A stretch of 64,000 nt of DNA from Tenrec ecaudatus (GCF_050624435.1 NC_134530.1:144872721-144936720), one strand, 5' to 3'. Counted from the stretch's first letter, positions 34,941 through 58,464 are shown. Notes: generated by a model not told the origin, from the letters alone. Program-made: numbers and translations.

Positions 34941-35499
34941 TCAAAGTCCAGTACCAGTGGCAAGGCCATATCATACGATCAGTACAAGGCGACTAGCAAA
35001 ACCAGAAACCTTCTTCAAACTTCCCCGCTGGTTCTAATACTGTCCTTTCCGACCATAGTTCAGATGTTCTGGACTCTGACCTGGTGCGGGGAAAAGGGTG
35101 AGACAGAGCTGCAGACACAAGTGTGGCCTCGGAAGCCTGAGTCAGACTGGGCGCTGGGAGCTGGACCCCTCCTTTCTGCGAGCCATGGCCCTACCCTGGA
35201 CCCCGATGGTCTCACTTCTTTGCTTGAGTGGTGGAGGTCTGCACCCTGCCCTCTGTTGGGAGACCAAAGCCTGCAGGGCCCCACCTAGCTGCTCCACATG
35301 GGAAAGGAACCTTGTTCCCACTGATAGCCTCCTTTCCCTTCCCAGACATCTGCCCCCCATATCCCAGGTGCCTGCCAGGAGGTGAAAGATCTTCAAGCTG
35401 CACCCCAGCTGCGTATTGTCAAGACTTGGGGCACCCCATTCTGGAGAGACACTAGCAGGACCTGTGGCCATCAAGCGAACCCTAACCCATGATGTCCCC

Positions 35500-35640
35500 A
35501 TATGCGTCTGAGCAGGACTCTACTCGATAGCGCTCTCAGTGGATGAGATTTCAGACCTAGATTGCCAGACCTTTCTTCTGAGGTGCCCTGGGGTGGACTC
35601 AAACCACCAGCCTTCTTTTCCTGGATGGCAGCTGAGCGGA
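35500..35640 (-). mobile_element. SINE fragment, reverse
   Basis: ccagacctttcttctgaggt and gtggactcaaaccaccagcc are the reversed variant middle and B-box. Confidence 0.65.
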
Positions 35641-35747
35641 GGAGACATTGCCCCACTCGGGTCACAGTCTGTTGTTGCTAGCGGCTGTCTGATCGGCCCT
35701 TGGGTCATGGTGACTCCATGCACTGCTGCAGTCTAAACCCCAGGCCT

Positions 35748-35900
35748 GCTCGTGGTTGGCTGTGGGATCTTGAGCACATTGCTTAGCGGCTGTGTGCTTC
35801 AGTTGCCTTTAAATGCAATGAGGTCATAGCCGGCTTCTAAGACTGTGGTGGTTGGTGGGACAGGTCTAAAACAAGTCCGGGAACATAAAGGGCTTCAGGC
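35748..35900 (+). mobile_element. MIR
   Basis: gctgtgggatcttgagcaca and tgtgcttcagttgcctttaa follow MIR order in the forward sense. Confidence 0.6.
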
Positions 35901-35904
35901 AGTG

Positions 35905-36480
35905 CTTGGTCAGCTGTTGGTGCCCACCAGCACGAACCATTCATGCTTTGCTGAGGAGGGTACTGGGTCTCTGCTCACCACTCGTCCACGATCCTGAGAT
36001 GGTTCAGGAGCATCATGTGATGAATGTCCAGTCCCCAAGTGGAGGAGCACTGTTGAGGTCCATAACACCCCAGAGAGTCATCTAAGTCACCATCTTGGTC
36101 ACTACCTTGCCTAGTAGAGTCCCTGTCACTGGCGTCCCCTGGTTGGTCTTACCCAGGAATGTGCGGGACGCCCTGCCGGGGTAGCATCCCTTCTTATATC
36201 CTTTATATCTACCTTGCCCTGACTCAGCTTCCTGCTTGGCCTGGCCCCGCAGTGTGTTGTCCATGTGTCAATTAAAGTCCTCATGAGTGACCTTGTACTT
36301 AGTTGTCTGTGTTTGTCCCATGAGGCGATGAGTTCTTTGAGGGCAAAGAGAGGACTTTATTCATTTTTCTATGTCCAGTAAAAAAACTCATCTGAAGAGG
36401 GCAGACGACACACCCGGATGAGTCACGGGCCACTGACCAACTGTCACAAACTGGTCACTGTTTTCTCAATCTCTGTCTTT
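35905..36480. other. Intergenic DNA, no feature seen
   Basis: About 0.6 kb with no gene or recognised repeat. Confidence 0.5.
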
Positions 36481-36495
36481 CAAAACCTCTTCTCT

Positions 36496-36651
36496 AGGGA
36501 AGAAAGGAAAATGAGGAGCTGATTCCAGGAACCCAAGCGGAAAGCAGGTTTTGAGAATGATGAGGGCAATGAATGTATAAGTGTGCTTTGCGCAATTGGT
36601 GTATGTGTGGATTGTGGTAAGAGTTGTATGCACCCCAATAAAATGATTTAA
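36496..36651 (+). mobile_element. Very short L1 3' end with target-site duplication
   Basis: Matches the reverse of 27866-28030 and ends caccccaataaaatga plus an A run. aaaacctcttctcta (36482-36496) and aaaacccttttctcta (36652-36667) look like its duplication, with one indel. Confidence 0.75.
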
Positions 36652-36669
36652 AAAACCCTTTTCTCTAAA

Positions 36670-37735
36670 CACCTCTGGGAAACAGGTCCCATTGACCCAT
36701 ATACTTCTCTCTACACTTGTTGAGGACACGACGAGGGAATGGATTGGCAATTCTTTCAGTGCCTAGTGTAGGTCAGGCGTTGTTCTAGGCATTCCGACTT
36801 AGCGTGGTGAAAGGACAGAGTTCCTGTCCTGAGGTCACAGTCCAGAGGAGGCCAGTGTGTCAGCCACTACTCCGCGATGAGCTATGCACCCTGAGAAATT
36901 GAAGGTGTCGGGTGGACGGGGTGGTGCGGCTGCTGCAGGTACTGGAACAGAGGCTACTCCCTTCCCAGCGTCCCTTCATGCTGGGGTAGCCTGGCACGAA
37001 CTCCTAGTGGCTCAGGCACAAGCAGAAGGCACTGGCTCTGCCTTTTGCTGTGTTGAGACTGGATGCGAGGGTGGCTGCTGTCATAGACATCGGCAGCTGC
37101 GAGAGATTGGCCCCCGGGCTTGCGGCACGTCCACTGAACCAACACCGTAGACCTCTGGGGCTTTGGGTTTTGTGAAAACAAAACAAACAAAACCCTGACA
37201 TCCACTTAAATCTGTCTAGTTGGAGTTTTTGGGACACGCTTCTAGGTGTCTTTGTTTTGCTGAGTCTTGAAGGAGACCCAGAGCAGGGAAGCGGAAGAGA
37301 GGCATTCGGGCAGCGGAGGCAGAGCACAGGAGAGAAGAGATCGGATGGCGCATTAACAAAAAGCAAGCGGTGTTTGGTGCCTGGTTCATGGTGCTTCTTC
37401 CGGCTACTCACATGGAGCAAGACACAGCGTTGGGTTCTGTGTGCGTGTGCACACGTGTGCAAAGTCCCTTACCACCGACAATGGCTTGGTGAGTTGCTTT
37501 CTGTCAAGGGGCCACATAGCAAATGTGTTGGGCCTTGTGGCCCAGGTGGCCTCGGTCGCAACGATGTGCCTTTGCTGTTGCGATGCAGACACCGTCAGTA
37601 TGTCAGGGTGTGCGTGGCTGCGTTCCAACAAAACTGTATTCACGGACACGGAAATGCAGACCAATTCAATTTATATGTGGGGGAGAGGCCAGCCCCCCCA
37701 CAACGAATCGTGGGTTCGATAGGTGCAATTGTTGT
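36670..37735. other. Intergenic DNA, no feature seen
   Basis: About 1.1 kb without gene or recognised repeat. Short A/C-rich tract at 37176-37195. Confidence 0.5.
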
Positions 37736-37737
37736 GT

Positions 37738-37739
37738 GG

Positions 37740-37777
<38 letters not shown>

Positions 37778-37850
37778 AAACACAATATATATACCATATA
37801 TTATATTATATATACCATATACACATACTATATATATATATATATTAAAG
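37738..37850. repeat. (TA)n-rich microsatellite
   Basis: Alternating TA with interspersed cacac and accata units over about 110 bp. Confidence 0.9.
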
Positions 37851-38062
37851 TCAGAGAGAGCATGAGAGATAGAAGAGAGATTGAAATAATGGAGTCAGAC
37901 ACATTTCAAGGTAGCATGCTCACCTCAGCCCTGCTTGGTGGCCCACCTGGAGATGTGGAAGGGGAAAGGAGGAAAGAGGGAAGGGAATAGGGGAGCAAGG
38001 ACCAGGGGAGGGGAAGGGGGAGTGGAGAGAGAGAGAGAGAGGAAGGGCATGGGGGAGAGAGA
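37851..38062 (+). repeat. Purine-rich (GA)n tract
   Basis: Mostly G and A on this strand, with gagagagagagaga at 38025-38040. It directly follows the TA tract. Confidence 0.8.
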
Positions 38063-38560
38063 GCTTCTTTATTGCTAACCAAGGCTTATATCTCTTTGTG
38101 GGGCATACAAGCCCCCTAATTACAGGTAAAGACATACATCACAGGAAGAGGGTGTGCTATGGGCACTATAGTAATGAGAGGGGGACAATCTAGGGGTATA
38201 CACACAATAGGAAGGGGAGGCATTGGGGGCACACATGTGACAAGATGGGCGGATCCTAAATTCAGGATGGCAGCCTAACTTTGGATGCCACTGAGCAGGT
38301 TTGACCTGTTCTCTGGCTCTCCATGGAAACCATTATCAATATGATGTGAACCCCTTCCTACAGGGACCAGACTGATGGCCACAAGCCTGTAGGGAGAAGT
38401 AGCCCATTGTCCTTAACAGCAGGGAGTGGGCCCTTCTTGTGGTGGGACCAGACAGTAGTCTGGCAGCTGACTGTCTTTAGGGAGGATGTCTGTAAGCATC
38501 TGACCTCCCACCATGTGCTGGCAAATAGCCTCTAATGTTTGACATGTCTTTGGAGGTGAC
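38063..38560 (-). mobile_element. Possible retroviral LTR, reverse
   Basis: On the minus strand an AATAAAGAAGC sequence (near 38066) resembles an LTR polyadenylation signal. The remaining sequence is LTR-like in length but matches no family I can name. Confidence 0.3.
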
Positions 38561-38751
38561 AAAGCTAGGGGAAAGTCTCTTTATAATCCCACATTTATAT
38601 AACTATTTATAAAATTAATCTTTCATGCCAGTGCAACATGTCGCAAAAAGCGACTATCCTTTGAATTTTTCACAATCATTTCAAAGCATCCAAACATAGA
38701 GCTCAGGGGCTACACAAGACCAGACCATAATGTAGTTTATCTACTCGGCTC

Positions 38752-39266
38752 TGTGTTACTCTGGGTGGACTGGAGAAACAAATTCATAGAGACTAATATG
38801 TGACTAAGAAGGAGGTTTATATACAAGAGCAACTGAATATTGAGAAAACATCCCAGCCCAGTCCAGATCAAGTCCAAAAGTCCAGTATCAGCCCTTATGT
38901 CTGATACCAACCTATAAATTCCTGTTAGACTCACGAAACACATGCAATGATCCTGAATGTAGGATGATCACAGGCCATTGGGCAGAAAGTCTTGTGGATC
39001 CAGTGGCGGTGTAAACACCTCAGCGCTGGCAGGGGTCTTCATGTGGCTTCTCCAGCTCCGAGACTCTGGCTGCCACCAGCCTGTCTCCATGTGGCTTGTC
39101 AGCTGCAGTGTCTCACAGGGACTGAGCGAGTGTTCTGCCTCAAATGAGCTACTTATCAACTCAGTGTCTCCAAGTGAAGTCATCAAGTTGTGACCTGATT
39201 GACAGTTTACTCCACTCCTTCACTCTTAATCCTCTCAAATTGACAACAGATTATATAACTACTACA
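38752..39266 (+). mobile_element. Solo LTR (TGTGTTAG family)
   Basis: It runs from TGTGTTACTCTGGG to AACTACTACA (515 bp), close in sequence to 29807 and 41361. No clear flanking duplication. Confidence 0.8.
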
Positions 39267-39269
39267 AAG

Positions 39270-40288
39270 GCAATAATGTAACTAAATTAAATGAAGTCTA
39301 AATATAGGAAAAATGAAGAAACAAGGCTTTTGTGTTCATGTATATATTGTACATTAAGTGTTTCGTGTGTTAAATCTTGTACCGGCCTTGTACACAGGGT
39401 AGGTCTCGTAAAGATGAAAAGGAGATGGGAAGGACATGCCAGTCTACATAAATGTCTGTGCAGTGTGGAGGCAGGAGCATGTATGGGGACAGAGTGGTCA
39501 TCTGTGCCTGGTTTCTGTTTGGGGAACCACAGGAAGTGAGGCTGGTGAGGTGGCAGAGATCAGATCACAGTCGGGAACTCGGTCTGGAACCTCTTCAATG
39601 ATAAGAGCACTTAAGGAGTGAGAGGCCTGAAAAATTGTTGATGGCCAACTCTCCTGCTCTTCTCTGCCAGGTAAGACCAGCTGGGAATGATCCACTCTGT
39701 CCTGTGTCATACATGCTAGCTATGGGCCTTGCCTTACCTTCTCTGTTGCATCTCACTCAGGAGCCTCCAATGGCCTTCCTTTGTGTGTATCCTGTGTGCG
39801 GGGTGGGATCAACAAATCTACCCTTTCCTCCAAGAGGACCTGCTGCATTGGGGTTCGAGTTGTTTAATGCAGAACAAAGAAGGCGTTGATTCTGACGTAG
39901 ACTGGGAGCTATTTTCATCCACATATTCTGCCAACATGGCTGGTGGACTGGCCAAGACTTTGATCATAGAGATGGCCTGGAAGCGGGCCAGTGGGAAGAC
40001 TTGTATAAGTGGCCTGAGTCATCTTTCCAGGTTTCCCTGATGAGACCCCCTCCCAGGGAAGTCAGTCTACACCCTACATTAAACGCCCCAGGGCTGCTTC
40101 ATATTCTCCAGCCTCTGGGGGTGGTCATGTTTGAGTACAGTATGGTCAGCTTTGCTGGGCACCTGGATTTGGGTGGTGGGAGCGTGATGTGGTTGAATCG
40201 AGAGGAGGTGCAATCAACAGCCAAAGAGACCCCGGTTTAAGTCCGAACTTCACCTCATATTAGAGGGTGAGTTGGAAAATTAATTAAG
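39270..40288. other. Unassigned DNA, possibly decayed retroviral
   Basis: This 1 kb stretch has short open frames only. It might be the region downstream of pol in an ERVL element, but I could not support that. Confidence 0.35.
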
Positions 40289-40289
40289 C

Positions 40290-40490
40290 TTTGGAGTCCC
40301 CAAATGGTGTAAACCGTTCATGTAGTCTCTGCTAACCTAAAGGTTGGAAGTTCAACTCTACCCAGAGGCACCTCAGAAGACAGGTGTGGTGATCTACTTG
40401 TGGAAAGTCAGCCATTGAAAACCCCAGGGTGCACAGTTCCTCTTTGACACACATGGGTCACCCTGAGGTGGATTCAACTGAGCGACAGCT
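40290..40490 (+). mobile_element. AfroSINE-type SINE, older variant
   Basis: gagtccccaaatggtgtaaa, then cagaggcacctcagaagaca and cattgaaaaccccagggtgc. Confidence 0.8.
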
Positions 40491-40529
40491 GATTGTCTCG
40501 GCTCCCGTTTGCTCAGCTATGTCGTGTTG

Positions 40530-42190
40530 GGTGTTACTGAGTTGGATCCAACTCATAGTGAACAAAGCACTGCTTTGTTCTGGGCCTTTCTCACAATCTT
40601 TGTCCAAGCCCGTTGTTGTAGCCCCTATGTCCATCCATCTCATCGAGAGTCTTCCTCCATTTCCCTGCTCCTCGCTCCAGCAGGAGGTCCTTCTGCAGGA
40701 CTGGGTCCTCCAGATAACAGGTGTCCCATCCTTGCTTCTAAGGAGCCTCTGGCTGTGCGTCTTCAAAGACAGGTCCATTTGCTCTTCGGGCAGTCCCTGG
40801 CTTATTCAATATTATTTGCTAACAGTGTAATTCAAACATGTCCTGTTGGTTCTTCCTTGGTTTTCCTTATTCATTGTCCAGCTTTACAAGTGCATGAGGT
40901 GATGGACATATCATGGCTTGGGGGAAGCCCACCTTATTCTTCAAGGTGCCATCTTTGCTTCTGAACACGTTAAAGAAGTCTCCTGCAGCAGATTCCCCAA
41001 AGTCAACCCATGGCTTGATTTCTTGATGCTGTCTCTATGGGTGTTGATGGCGGATCCTAAGATTCAATTTTTGACGACCTGCATCCTCTCTCCATTTATC
41101 ATGAAATTGCTTATTGGACCAGTTATGAGAATTTGGACTTTTATTACATCGATGTTGTCATCCAGACAGAATACCCTAGTTTTTTTTTATTATCATTGGT
41201 TAAGTGCTCCAAGTCCTCTCTGCATTCAGCAGGCAAGGTTGTGTCATCTGATTATCACAGGTTATTAATTATTTAGATGCCACGTTCTTCTTTTGGGAGC
41301 TCACCTTCTCGGATTTGTTGCTCGGCATAGACTGGATAAGTATGGTCAAAGGATGCAGCCTGTGTCAGTCCGAATAGACTAGAGAAACATAGCCATAGAT
41401 ACTCATATGTGTATAAAAAAAGAGGTTTATATACAAGAGCAATTGAATATTGAGAAAACATCCCAGCCCAGTCCAGATCAAGTCCATAAGTCTGATATTA
41501 GCCCACATGTCTGATACCAGTCAATAAATTCCCCTTCAGACTCACACAACGCAAAGCAATAAGGCCAAATGCAGGGAGATCACAGGCCAGTGGGTGAAAA
41601 GTCTTGTGGATCCAGTGGTGGTAGAAGCATCTCAGTGCTAGAGTGGGACTCCACACGGCTCTTCCAGTTCCAGGGCTCTGGCTCCAGCAGTGTAGTTCCA
41701 TGTGGCTAGTCCACAGGAATGTCTTGCAGGGAGTGAGTATGTGTTCTGCCTCTAGTGAGGCATTTATCTCCTTTGTGCCTCAAAATGAGGTCATCAACCT
41801 GCAACCTGATTGACAGGCTGGACTCCACCCCTTCACTCTTAATAGTCTCAAGCTGACACCAGATCATGTAACTGCCACACAACCTGACACACACCTTCCC
41901 TGATTTTAAACCACACAATATCTCCTCGCCCTGCTTGGAGCACTGTTACAGGTTCCACACGAACAAGATGAGATGCTCTAGAGTTCTCGTTTGCAACGTT
42001 GCCCATAACTTCTTGTTATCTCTACAGTTGAGTGTCTTTGTAAAGTCCATAAAACACAGGTAAACATCTTTCTGGTATTCTTTGGTTTCAGTCAGGATCC
42101 CCGTGGCATCAACAATGATCTCCCTCATTCCACAATCTCGTCTGAATCTGGGTTGAAGTTTTGGTACCTGCTTGGCAGTCTACTGTAACT
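40530..42190 (-). mobile_element. RTE/BovB-like LINE, reverse, split by an LTR
   Basis: In the reverse sense this holds reverse-transcriptase-domain DNA. Landmarks include catttatcatgaaattgctt (41094), gcaaggttgtgtcatctgat (41230) and taaaacacaggtaaacatct (42050). The right part continues after the LTR at 41361-41879. Many frame breaks, so it is not active. Confidence 0.75.
41361..41879 (+). mobile_element. Solo LTR (TGTGTTAG family) inside the RTE LINE
   Basis: It runs from TGTGTCAGTCCG to AACTGCCACA, 519 bp. The flanks cagcc (41356-41360) and caacc (41880-41884) look like a 5-bp duplication with one change. RTE sequence resumes directly on the far side. Confidence 0.85.
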
Positions 42191-42519
42191 GTTTGGAACT
42201 CTATTATCACTCATTTGAACCATGGAGATATTTTAAAGAACTAAACCGCAGCATCTGGTATAAAGTAAGTGGACAATAAAGCTAATTGTTTTTTTAATGG
42301 AATTGAGTAATAATTTGAGGTTTTGTGTCATGTCGTGTATCCTGTTGTGGATCTACTTGACTTGGCCTCTATCAGCCTGCCTCATGGTTCACCCTCCTGC
42401 TTCCTGCCGACTGGCAGCCATGCTGAGTCGGAAAGGGCTTGGCATATGATCCATGGACTTGAGTTTGCTGGCTCTATGTCTGTGTGAGCTGGTTTCTGGA
42501 TACGAATGTGTTTGTTGAT

Positions 42520-42960
42520 ATGTAGTTGCTACTAGGCACCATCGAGTCCATTCTGAGCCCCCGTGACTTCATGCACAACAGGAGAAAACACTGCCTGCCC
42601 CCTGCCTCCCTCCCTCTCCTGTTCCTGTGCCTGAGCCCGTGTTGCAGCCTCCGTGTCAATCAATCAATCAATCAACCAACCAACCAATCAAGCAATCAAT
42701 CCTGTTGAGGGCCTTCCTCTTTTTTCGCTGCCCCCTCTACTTTACCAAGCAGGATGTTTTTCTCCAGGGACCGGTTTCTCCTGGCAACATGTCCATCCTT
42801 GCCTCGAAGGAGCACTCTGGCCTTTCTTCTTCCAAGACAAACTGGTGTGTCCTCTTAGCAGTCCATGTTACTTTCAATATTCCTCTTTAGCGCCACAGTT
42901 TACATGCATTGATTCCTTGGTAGACATTTCTTCATATACATAGCTGAGCGCCACTGGCTT
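42520..42960 (-). mobile_element. RTE/BovB-like LINE 3' fragment, reverse
   Basis: taggcaccatcgagtccatt, tttaccaagcaggatgtttt and ctggcaacatgtccatcctt run in RTE 3' order. A tetranucleotide expansion sits inside it. Confidence 0.75.
42654..42702 (+). repeat. (TCAA)n / (CCAA)n microsatellite inside the RTE copy
   Basis: About 12 tetranucleotide units of tcaa with some ccaa, at the point where other RTE copies read gtcaatcc or gtcgatcc. Confidence 0.85.
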
Positions 42961-42964
42961 TGTT

Positions 42965-44970
42965 CCTCCTAGAAGATCCAGCTTCATCTAGACCTGGCTC
43001 CATTCTGGGTGGCCGGGCAGGTGGCCCCAGGCAGAGATGAGGAGCTGTGTGACTTTTCTGGTGGACGCCATTCGCCAGAAGGCTTTGTTTGCCCCAGCGG
43101 CCACATGGGGTAACAATGGCAGGCGGCCAGGGACAGGTGAGGGCCCCCAGGCTCTCCTCAGCACCCGACAGCTAGGGAGTCACGTGGATCCAAGTCCATC
43201 TGTGGAGCATTCCATTCAAGGACCGAGATGAATCTGCCTCCTTTCCTCCCTCCCCGCCCCCATCTCAAGGGCCAGGTGCACACCCCAGATATTCCATTGA
43301 GTTTCAGATCTCAGAGAGAACAGCTCTTCTCTATACACCTGGGATTCAGACCAGCTCCGTGAGCTCGTAAATCCCCGCATCTTACAGCAGAGGGAATGGA
43401 GGCTGGGGAGGACGTGAGTCATTCAAGGTCACTCACTGCAGTCTTTCATGACGCATGCTTGTTGCAGCTCCAGCCCCAATCGGCCCCTGACAAGCGGATC
43501 TCCAGCCCTCACCGCAGCCCACTCGTGTCACGGCTCTACTCTAGGGAAAAGAAAAAGGAAGTGCAAAGAGGAATTTACCCACGATTATACCACTTTGTGG
43601 CCAGCCCAGAATGTGAGTCCAAGACCTCACACATGCACTTTCTGGGGACGCCCACTCCCCGTGCCCCAGCTGGCCCCCTGCAACGTGTAGTGCCTAGCCC
43701 TGTGGTCTGCTTTCGATCACACTGGGACCACATGTTAGGCCCGATGTCTCCCTCATCTGGCTCTGGGCTCCCGGCGGTGGAGATGACCAAGAGGTCCAGC
43801 TCTGTGTGGCAGAGAAGCAGCTGAACTGACTTTGTTATCCCTCATCGGAGTGGAGCTCACACTGGAGCTGGATGGGTGTAGTCATTTGTGCAGGTCAGTC
43901 TCCAGTTACCACGAGTCCAGACCGCACGAGGGGAGTCGTTCCCCCCTGCGCCAGGGAACTGGTGCTGGAATCTTATCGTGGCTTTTCTAAAAGCCTTTGA
44001 GCTCTTGGCTCGCCCTCCTTGGATAAACTTGCCCCATGCTCGGGGCTGGGGCAACACTCCTGATAGCGCCAGCGCTTGAGTACCAGTAGAACGTTTCCAA
44101 TCTTGTGAATAAACACAGAGCCACCGGTGCAAGGGAGCTTTGAGTGTGGCCTCTGGAGGTCACCTTCCAGTGGGAGAGGCAGCTGAGCCTGACTTCCAGG
44201 ACTCATCATCCCCAAGATTTTACAATTGGGTCAGGCTGGGCCACTGGTGACCCGGAGCAGAGTACCATTGAGCATGCAATCTCCCTCGTCACCCCTCTCC
44301 TTCTCTCCCACCTTTGAGTGCTGACCCCAGAGGGCCCCTGGCCCTAGATGCTGCAGGTAGGGTCCCCCATCATGAAGGATGGTGAGAGGCGGAGAGGAAC
44401 TATTGAGAAGCAGACCCGCTCCCACACGTAACCATGTAATCTGAGAGCGTCCCCTAGGATGCTGGGCACCAGGATACAGTGAGCTTGGCCTTAGTTCAAG
44501 CATCTCTTGACCAATTGAAGCTCTGCCTTCATCACTGACAAGCCCTTTAGCCTCTCTCAGCCTTGCTCTCCTGGCTGGCCTGCAGGCCTGAGAACAAGCC
44601 GCCCAAGGCTCCTCGTGCATGGTAGGAAGGCTCTTTGCAGTCGGCCTGTTTCCTTTCCTAACCAAACACGTGTGGAGCACCTACCACATGCCATACCTGG
44701 TGCTGGTGCTGCTGTGGGAGGACGCACTGCCCAGACGCAGGGCATGACCAGGAGGCACACAGGCCTGGCCTGGCAGGCCAGTGTCCACAGAGACAAACAC
44801 GTGAAACAAGCCATTCCAGTCCGTGGGAGTTTCCCTCTCTACTTCCCTGGTGGCGGGGGTAGAAGGGTGTATATGTGTTGGGGTCCCTTCCCAGGGGGTA
44901 TGACTGAGTGGCCTTCTGGGACCCCAGCTTTGGAAGGGGCGTGGAGGGAGCCTTGCTGAGGCGAGAGCAG
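42965..44970. other. Intergenic DNA
   Basis: No supported gene. 43335-43470 resembles a reverse MIR (ttacagcagagggaatggag). Other parts are unassigned. Confidence 0.5.
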
Positions 44971-44974
44971 ATCT

Positions 44975-45170
44975 GGTGTTGAGTTGACTCTGACTCATCA
45001 GGGTGGCCTCGTGGGGGTCGGAGGGGAACCGTGCACCCTGAGGTTTTCCATGGCCAACTTTCCAGAAGTACATGCCCAGGCCTTTCTTCTGAGGAGTCCC
45101 TGTGTGGACTCAAACCCCCAACCCTGTGTTTAGCAGTCAGATGCATTAGCCCAGGGATTCCTGGTGATCT
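44975..45170 (-). mobile_element. AfroSINE-type SINE, reverse
   Basis: gttgagttgactctgactca, then cctttcttctgaggagtccc and the reversed head. A 12-A run follows at about 45185. Confidence 0.75.
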
Positions 45171-45199
45171 TAATCAATTCTGTTAAAAAAAAAAAAGTC

Positions 45200-46210
45200 A
45201 TTTCCCCCTTGTCTCCCCTTCTGAGTCTCCTCTCGGAGATCCTTCCAAATCAAATGTTCAGCTTAGGGGTCTAGCCCCCTCAGTGGGGCCAGCTGTGTCC
45301 TGGGTCATGTTGGCTGCTCCCAGCATGCCCTCTCTGTCCTATGTAGATGCCCTTCCTCCTCCACCCTCCCCTGCTGGCAGTCCTGCCCAGTGCAGGGGAG
45401 CCCGTCAGCCCACCCATAGGTCTCCTTACACTGTGTCCCAGAGCACCTGTGCTGCCCCCTCATCCCGACTTGATCCTGGTGTCACCATTTGAAGCCTCGA
45501 CTCACCCGGGACACGCTCCTCCACTGCCGTGTGGCTGTGCTTTTTCCTGTTCCTTCTGGTCTTTGCTCTCTCTCCGTCTATAGACATGAGAGAACGCCGG
45601 CCTTCCAGCCGGACTCCAGAGCCTGCTGCACGTGGTGCTTCTGACTATCTCTCCGGAAGATGCAGAGCCCTGACCTGATTGGTTTCTTAAACCTGACGGT
45701 TGTATTGTTCTCCTTCCTCTTGGTGTGTGGCATGCGCCTGCCTCCCCTTGCTAACGTGACCCCTTACTTTCCCTATCTTCTAACATGGAGAGAGAGCCCA
45801 GATCTCTGCGAGGTGCATGAGCTTCAAGCCTGTCTCCTCGCCTCTGAGGCCACGTTGGGAGTACACCGAGTCCCCCCCCCCTCCCCAGAAAGCAGGGGCT
45901 GTGAGGACTGAGGTGGGAGATTCTGGGACTGGGCAGGCCAATGACGTTCAGTGCAACCAGGCCCAAACACGAGGGGCAGATCAGACGGGAGTGAGAGGTC
46001 CATTCCGAACAGGCCTCTTTACAGGCCACCTGTGGAACTTGGGTCAGGTGTCGGGCAGCAGCCTCACCTGTGTTGGTTCAAGCAGTCCTGTTTGGAAAGA
46101 GAAACATCAGAGAGACGTGAGTTGACGTTTCCTGGCCTGGAGATCTGGCATCGGCACGCTTCATCTTTGAAGTCCCTGGGGGATAGAGTGTACAACCCTT
46201 ATCGCTGTGG
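45200..46210. other. CYM upstream flank, no repeat seen
   Basis: About 1 kb of apparently unique DNA before the promoter motifs. No gene is supported. Confidence 0.5.
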
Positions 46211-46215
46211 GTGTT

Positions 46216-46273
46216 AGATAGCCCGATGCTATCTCAGGGTGTTTGTGGAGTGGCCTGAAGTCAGAGGCTATCT
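46216..46273 (+). promoter_or_regulatory. Cluster of three AGATAG (GATA-type) motifs upstream of CYM
   Basis: AGATAG occurs on the + strand at 46216-46221 and on the - strand (CTATCT) at 46229-46234 and 46268-46273, about 40-100 bp before the TATA box. All three fit WGATAR. GATA4 and GATA6 act in gastric epithelium, so a role in stomach expression is plausible. Binding is an inference. Confidence 0.45.
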
Positions 46274-46314
46274 CTGTAGGCCAGGCTTCCAGCCAGTGGA
46301 AAGCCCGTTCCCTC

Positions 46315-46320
46315 TATAAA
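46315..46320 (+). promoter_or_regulatory. CYM: CYM TATA box
   Basis: TATAAA lies 54 bp before the ATG. Transcription should start near 46345, giving a leader of about 30 bp. Confidence 0.85.
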
Positions 46321-46373
46321 GGCGATGGGAAGAGGCACTGGCCAGAGCAGTGGTCAGCCAGTGATCAGCCAGG

Positions 46374-58333
<11,960 letters not shown>

Positions 58334-58436
58334 TTGCACCCCAACCCAGGGACCAGGCTGCTGCCATGCGCACGTGCATGCGTGTGTCCCCATGCACACG
58401 CAGCGCACACATCGGGACTTTAAGCAGATGGTTCTC

Positions 58437-58442
58437 AATAAA
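58437..58442 (+). terminator. CYM: CYM polyadenylation signal AATAAA
   Basis: A canonical hexamer lies 104 bp after the stop codon and is followed by gtgtctctg. The 3' UTR would be about 125 bp, the short length usual for pepsinogen-family genes. Confidence 0.85.
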
Positions 58443-58464
58443 CGTGTCTCTGCAAGCCTGGCTT

